Shown: positions 1-3,681 of the stretch, one piece after another
Layout of the letters: each line of letters begins with the position of its first letter
Position numbering within the stretch: position 1 is the stretch's first letter
NCBI GenBank assembly: GCA_964437735.1
Contig: CAYTID010000108.1
Coordinates: 1-6,520, forward strand
DNA length: 6,520 nucleotides
DNA from: CAYTID01 sp964437735
GTDB lineage: Bacteria; Bacteroidota; Ignavibacteria; UBA10030; BY39
Direction: 5' to 3'
The notes under the pieces: model-generated
What the model saw: the letters and a program-made list of their open reading frames with translations, nothing else
What the model was told of the DNA's origin: nothing
The model's database searches: none
Made by a program: the position numbers and the translations under genes

Positions 1-121
1 CTCATAAAGAAATAATGAATAGTAAAACTTTTATGCAAGCGAAAAAACTATGAGCTTTTTTGTAAATTGCAAATCCTATCAAAAAACATTAACTTTATCA
101 ACGAAATTATATTTTTATTAA
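1..121. other. Upstream intergenic region / possible tail of preceding gene
   Basis: This is short, AT-rich sequence before the first gene. In frame 1 it reads four codons (L-I-K-K) and then TAA at 13-15, so it could hold the last residues of an upstream gene, but frames 2 and 3 also close quickly and nothing decides between them. The rest looks non-coding. It contains an imperfect hairpin (34-71) and a weak promoter-like pair (67-97). There is no Shine-Dalgarno sequence before the ATG at 122, only A/T-rich bases, which is usual in Bacteroidetes-like bacteria. Confidence 0.4.
67..97 (+). promoter_or_regulatory. Weak candidate promoter for the four-gene operon
   Basis: TTG at 67-69 is followed, after 20 bases, by TAACTTTA at 90-97. 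This is close to the Bacteroidetes-type promoter layout of a TTTG-like -33 element, about 19-21 bases, then TAnnTTTG (seven of eight positions match). The same bases can be read as a poor sigma-70 pair, TTGCAA, 17 bases, TAACTT. The site lies about 25 bases before the first start codon, so the leader would be very short. In DNA this AT-rich such matches arise by chance, so this is only a candidate. Confidence 0.22.
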
Positions 122-1165
122 ATGAATCTATCGAAAATTCTTATAATCCGACTCAGTTCAATCGGCGATATTATACTTGCATCACCTCTAATTAGATGTA
201 TAAGGGCTAAATATCCCGACTCGCAAATTGATTTTCTCGTCAGGAAAGATTACTCCGAACTTGTCAGCTACAATAAAAACTTATCGAATGTGATAGAATT
301 TGACATAAAATCCGGCTCCCGAGGACTCAACGAATTGGCATCCAACATTAATAAAGCGGGATACGATGTGATATTGGATATTCATAACTGTCTTCGCAGC
401 AGATATATCCGAAAAAATAGTTCGGCAAAAAAATTTATCATAAATAAAAATATCATTCGACGGTTTTTACTGGTTAATTTTAAAATTAATATTTACAACA
501 ATTACATATCTGTGATCGACCGGTATATTAACACTGCCTCATCATTGTCGGTGAATAATGATGGCCGGGGACCTGAAGTATTTCTGCCGGAGGCGATTAA
601 CCACAGGATAACCGATACGATAAACTATTTGAATCTGCCCGATCATTCTGTTCTGATAGGCGCGGCGCCTTCGGCAAAACATTTTACAAAAAAATGGCCC
701 CGTGATAATTATGCAAAATTGTTTTCAAGCCTGATAAAAAACTTGAACGCTGTAATCATCAATCTGGGTGGAAAAGAGGATAAAGATTACATCGATGAAA
801 TTGTTGAAAATGTAAATTCAGGATTAACCGAAAAAAAGTGTCTGAACGTCGCTGGAAAATTAACATTACTTGAGACTGCGGCAGCGATAGACAGGTGCAG
901 CCTTCTTATAACAAATGACACCGGTTTAATGCATCTCGCGGCTGCCCGTAAAAGAAAAATTGCAGCCGTTTTCGGTCCGACTGTCAAAGAATTTGGCTTT
1001 TTCCCTTACGGGGTCGAAGTCGCAATAATTGAAAATAATAATTTAAATTGCCGCCCTTGTTCACATATCGGAAGCTCCGAGTGCCCTAAAAAACATTTCA
1101 AGTGTATGAAAGAAATATCAGTCGATGGAGTTTTTTTGAATATAAAAACCCTGTTAAAAAATTAA
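122..1165 (+). CDS. Glycosyltransferase family 9, LPS heptosyltransferase-like (WaaF/RfaF type)
   Basis: The 347-residue protein has the length and motif order of GT9 ADP-heptose:LPS heptosyltransferases, cytoplasmic enzymes that add heptose to the LPS inner core. The N-terminal Rossmann half opens with ILIIRLSSIGD. D16 sits where the catalytic Asp of E. coli WaaC (D13) lies. A central KKWP segment (residues 190-193) matches the conserved Lys-x-Trp region. The nucleotide-sugar half holds NLGGKEDK, NVAGKLTLLE and NDTGLMHLAAA (from N265; D266 and H271), then FGPT. Near the C-terminus four cysteines (C310, C313, C321, C328) form a CxxC..CP..CM pattern often seen in this family. The start at 122 leaves five residues before the first strand, as expected. 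waaA follows after two bases, which supports an inner-core role. Whether it is heptosyltransferase I, II or another GT9 activity cannot be decided, so no symbol is given. Confidence 0.88.
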   Translation: MNLSKILIIRLSSIGDIILASPLIRCIRAKYPDSQIDFLVRKDYSELVSYNKNLSNVIEFDIKSGSRGLNELASNINKAGYDVILDIHNCLRSRYIRKNSSAKKFIINKNIIRRFLLVNFKINIYNNYISVIDRYINTASSLSVNNDGRGPEVFLPEAINHRITDTINYLNLPDHSVLIGAAPSAKHFTKKWPRDNYAKLFSSLIKNLNAVIINLGGKEDKDYIDEIVENVNSGLTEKKCLNVAGKLTLLETAAAIDRCSLLITNDTGLMHLAAARKRKIAAVFGPTVKEFGFFPYGVEVAIIENNNLNCRPCSHIGSSECPKKHFKCMKEISVDGVFLNIKTLLKN

Positions 1166-1167
1166 AT

Positions 1168-2451
1168 ATGAAATTATTCTGGATAATAGTTTATAATATT
1201 TTTGTTCTGCCTATCCTCTGGTCGGGGTTCAGGCTCGTCGGTTTATTCAATAAAAAAATCAAGAGAGGAATCAGGGGAAGAATAAAATTATTTGATCAGT
1301 TACAAGATCAGATGAAAACAATCCCGGCAGGTTCAAAAGTTATATGGTTTCACGCATCATCGCTTGGGGAATTTGAACAAGCAAAACCGATTATCGAAGA
1401 ACTGAAAAATATTTATCAGGATGTTAAAATAGCCGTATCTTTTTTTTCCCCGTCAGGATACGAGCCTTCACGGAAGTATAAGCATGCCGATGTTTTTACA
1501 TATATTCCATTCGATTCATATCGCAATGCAAATAAATATATCAACATATTAAATCCTGCGGCAGCGGTTATGATCCGATACGATCTTTGGCCCAATCATG
1601 TTTGGCGGCTAAAAAGGAGAGGTATTCCGGTTTTTCTGGCAAATGCGACAATGCGTGATGAAATAAAGAAAAACCTGCCCATCGCAAAATCGTTTCTTAA
1701 ACATTTGTATGATAATGTAAGCTATATCTTAACGGTAACTCAAACCGATTTGAATAATTTTAAAAAAATCGGACCAAAAACACCGGTCATCGATAAAATG
1801 GGCGATACACGTTACGATCAGGTTCTGAAGCGAAGCATTGAATCGCGAAAAAAACATCTAATCCCTGAATCAATTTTATCCGGCAAAAAAATAATTGTTG
1901 TAGGAAGCAGTTGGGAGGAAGATGAAGAAGTTTTGTTTCCTGTTTTCCTGAAGCTTCAAAAATCAAACAAAGATTTATTAATAATAGTCGTTCCGCACGA
2001 ACCGACAAAAGAAAATTTAGAGCGGATAGAATGGGAATTGAATGACCTGACAACACATATCAGGTTTTCAGATCTTAATGATTATCAGAATGAAAAAATA
2101 ATAATTGTCGATAGTATCGGTATATTAATGGCATTGTATCAATATGCCGATGCGGTATTTGTGGGCGGCGGCTTTGGTACGGGAGTACATAATATTCTTG
2201 AGCCGGCAGTTTACGGAATTCCGGTTTTGTGCGGTCCTAACCACCAAAATTCGCGGGAAGCAATAACGATGGTAGCCGACAAGTCGGTTTTTTCAGTAAA
2301 AGATGAAAACGAAATTTTAGATATATTTACAAAAATAATTCAGGAAGAATCATTTACACATGAAACCGGCAGAAAGGCGGAATTGTTTATAAAGGAGAAT
2401 TTAGGGGCAACACAAAAATTCATGTCATACTTCAGTAAATTAAAATTATAA
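1168..2451 (+). CDS. waaA: 3-deoxy-D-manno-octulosonic acid (Kdo) transferase
   Basis: WaaA (KdtA) transfers Kdo from CMP-Kdo to lipid A precursor at the cytoplasmic face of the inner membrane. The 427-residue length is normal for the family. Residues 1-27 form a hydrophobic anchor. The GT30 N-terminal domain holds HASSLGE (62-68), where E68 matches the proposed catalytic base, then FFSPSGYEP (92-100) and YDLWPNH (138-144), a variant of the classical ETELWPN. The C-terminal domain shows GDTRYDQV (212-219), VVGSSWEEDEE (244-254), PHEP (276-279) and the CMP-Kdo-binding GGGFGTGVHNILEPA (333-347). I chose ATG 1168: it lies two bases after the stop of the previous gene and starts directly at the membrane anchor. 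A GTG at 1102 would add 22 charged residues and overlap the upstream gene by 64 bases. The number of Kdo residues added cannot be read from sequence. Confidence 0.95.
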   Translation: MKLFWIIVYNIFVLPILWSGFRLVGLFNKKIKRGIRGRIKLFDQLQDQMKTIPAGSKVIWFHASSLGEFEQAKPIIEELKNIYQDVKIAVSFFSPSGYEPSRKYKHADVFTYIPFDSYRNANKYINILNPAAAVMIRYDLWPNHVWRLKRRGIPVFLANATMRDEIKKNLPIAKSFLKHLYDNVSYILTVTQTDLNNFKKIGPKTPVIDKMGDTRYDQVLKRSIESRKKHLIPESILSGKKIIVVGSSWEEDEEVLFPVFLKLQKSNKDLLIIVVPHEPTKENLERIEWELNDLTTHIRFSDLNDYQNEKIIIVDSIGILMALYQYADAVFVGGGFGTGVHNILEPAVYGIPVLCGPNHQNSREAITMVADKSVFSVKDENEILDIFTKIIQEESFTHETGRKAELFIKENLGATQKFMSYFSKLKL

Positions 2452-2458
2452 TAAAAGA

Positions 2459-3622
2459 ATGAAAATAGCATATTTCGATACTATTGCGGGAATAGCCGGC
2501 GACATGGCGCTAGGTGCGTTTATAAGCGCGGGTATATCTCATGAACAATTACAACAAGAACTGCAAAAAATTGAACTTAAAGGTTATCACACCGAAGTTT
2601 TGAAAATGAAACGGAGCGGCATCGAGGCGGTAAAATTCAATGTGATTGTCACCGATCCTCCGAAATACCATAAACACCTGAAAGTCATAACGGATATTAT
2701 TGAAAACAGTTCGCTGAGTGAAAAAGTAAAAGTACTTTCCAAAAAAATATTTTTCGACCTCGCAAAAGCCGAAGCTGCGGTACACAATACAACGATTGAG
2801 AAAATTCACTTTCACGAAGTAGGAGCAATTGATTCAATTGTTGATATTGTTGGTGTGGCAATCTGCATGGATATTCTTCAAATTGAAAAAGTTTTCAGCT
2901 CTCCCGTAAAATTAGGGAACGGTGGATTTGTTCTCACAGAACATGGAAAACTCCCGATTCCTACTCCCGCAACTGTCGAAATTTTAAAAGATTATCCGAC
3001 GGTTTTAACCGATATCCCGTTTGAATTAACCACACCAACGGGTGCAGCAATCATAAAGTCATTATCATCCGGTGTGATCGCTTTCGATAAATTGAAAATA
3101 AAAAGTGTAGGATATGGAGCGGGAACAAGAGAAATCAATGAAGCTCCGAATTTATTGAGGGTGTTTATAGCTGAAACAATTTTCACCCCGCATGAAGAAC
3201 AGCTGATGCTTGTTGAAACCAATATCGACGATATGAATCCCGAAATATACCCATTTGTTATCGAAGCTCTGTTTTCACGGGGCGCACATGACGTGCATCT
3301 TGTTCCAATAATAATGAAGAAAGGAAGACCCGGTATTCTTTTCTCGGTTTTATGTTCTAAAGCGAATCTTGATGAAATTGTAAATGAAATTTTTCTTCAG
3401 ACCACTACTCTTGGTGTAAGAATAACTGAAGTTGAAAGAAGAAAGGTGGAACGGGGACAAAAGAAAATAGAAACCCCGCTGGGAGACATTCTTGTGAAAA
3501 CGATTTTCAAGGATGGCAAAGAAAGCTTTGTTCCGGAATATGAGGAATGCAAAAAAGTTGCGTTAGAAAAAAATATTCCGCTCATTGATGTCTATAAAAT
3601 AATTAATCAGAGGTACGTATGA
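2459..3622 (+). CDS. larC: LarC: nickel insertion into the pyridinium-bisthiocarboxylate cofactor
   Basis: LarC (formerly DUF111) is a CTP-dependent cyclometallase that inserts nickel into pyridinium-3,5-bisthiocarboxylic acid mononucleotide, giving the nickel-pincer cofactor of lactate racemase LarA and its relatives. The 387-residue protein carries the family hallmarks: YFDTIAGIAGDM (5-16) at the N-terminus, the His-rich IHFHEVGAID (116-125; H117, H119, E120, D125), TPTGAA in the middle, ETNIDDMNPE (253-262) and MKKGRPG (286-292) in the C-terminal half, which in known LarC binds metal-CTP. Both halves lie in one frame, unlike Lactobacillus plantarum, where larC1 and larC2 are joined by ribosomal frameshifting. 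It starts seven bases after waaA, with no Shine-Dalgarno beyond an A-rich AAAAGA, and its stop overlaps the next start. No larA, larB or larE is visible, so those partners must be elsewhere or absent. Confidence 0.95.
   Translation: MKIAYFDTIAGIAGDMALGAFISAGISHEQLQQELQKIELKGYHTEVLKMKRSGIEAVKFNVIVTDPPKYHKHLKVITDIIENSSLSEKVKVLSKKIFFDLAKAEAAVHNTTIEKIHFHEVGAIDSIVDIVGVAICMDILQIEKVFSSPVKLGNGGFVLTEHGKLPIPTPATVEILKDYPTVLTDIPFELTTPTGAAIIKSLSSGVIAFDKLKIKSVGYGAGTREINEAPNLLRVFIAETIFTPHEEQLMLVETNIDDMNPEIYPFVIEALFSRGAHDVHLVPIIMKKGRPGILFSVLCSKANLDEIVNEIFLQTTTLGVRITEVERRKVERGQKKIETPLGDILVKTIFKDGKESFVPEYEECKKVALEKNIPLIDVYKIINQRYV
3609..3613 (+). promoter_or_regulatory. Ribosome binding site of the protease gene, inside the larC end
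   Basis: AGAGG lies five bases before the ATG at 3619 and is the only Shine-Dalgarno-like sequence before any of the four genes. It sits within the last codons of larC. In the protease frame a stop (TAA, 3604-3606) lies just upstream, and only TCA, GAG, GTA and CGT separate it from the ATG. The ATG at 3619 is therefore the only usable start. The ATGA overlap with the larC stop suggests translational coupling. Confidence 0.5.
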
Positions 3623-3681
3623 AAAGCAAATTATTATTTCTATTTATCACATTATTTGTACTTTCACGTCCGGCTACCTCG
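3619..3681 (+). other. Predicted Sec signal peptide of the protease
   Basis: Residues 1-21 have a short basic start (K2, K4), a hydrophobic core rich in Leu, Phe and Ile (5-15), and a polar end SRPATS. A19 and S21 satisfy the -3/-1 small-residue rule, so cleavage before F22 is likely. T9SS cargo always crosses the inner membrane by Sec first, which agrees with the C-terminal tail. The exact cleavage site is inferred by eye. Confidence 0.75.

Noticed and set aside
42..61. Rho-independent terminator (A-run, small loop, T-run)
   Set aside because: The stem is nearly all A-T with a bulge and has no GC-rich core, so it would not be stable enough to call.
787..987. Minus-strand open frame within the GT9 gene
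   Set aside because: It is antisense to the conserved NDTG..HLAAA region and shows no own motifs. The other minus-strand frames (1787-2056, 2549-2815, 2587-2787, 2992-3222, 3397-3585) are rejected for the same reason.
1102..1167. Upstream GTG start for waaA, adding 22 residues
   Set aside because: It overlaps the conserved C-terminal coding sequence of the GT9 gene and would put a charged stretch before the membrane anchor. ATG 1168 fits family length and operon spacing.
2459..3622. Frameshifted larC1/larC2 arrangement
   Set aside because: Both halves read through in a single uninterrupted frame with all family motifs, so no frameshift is needed.
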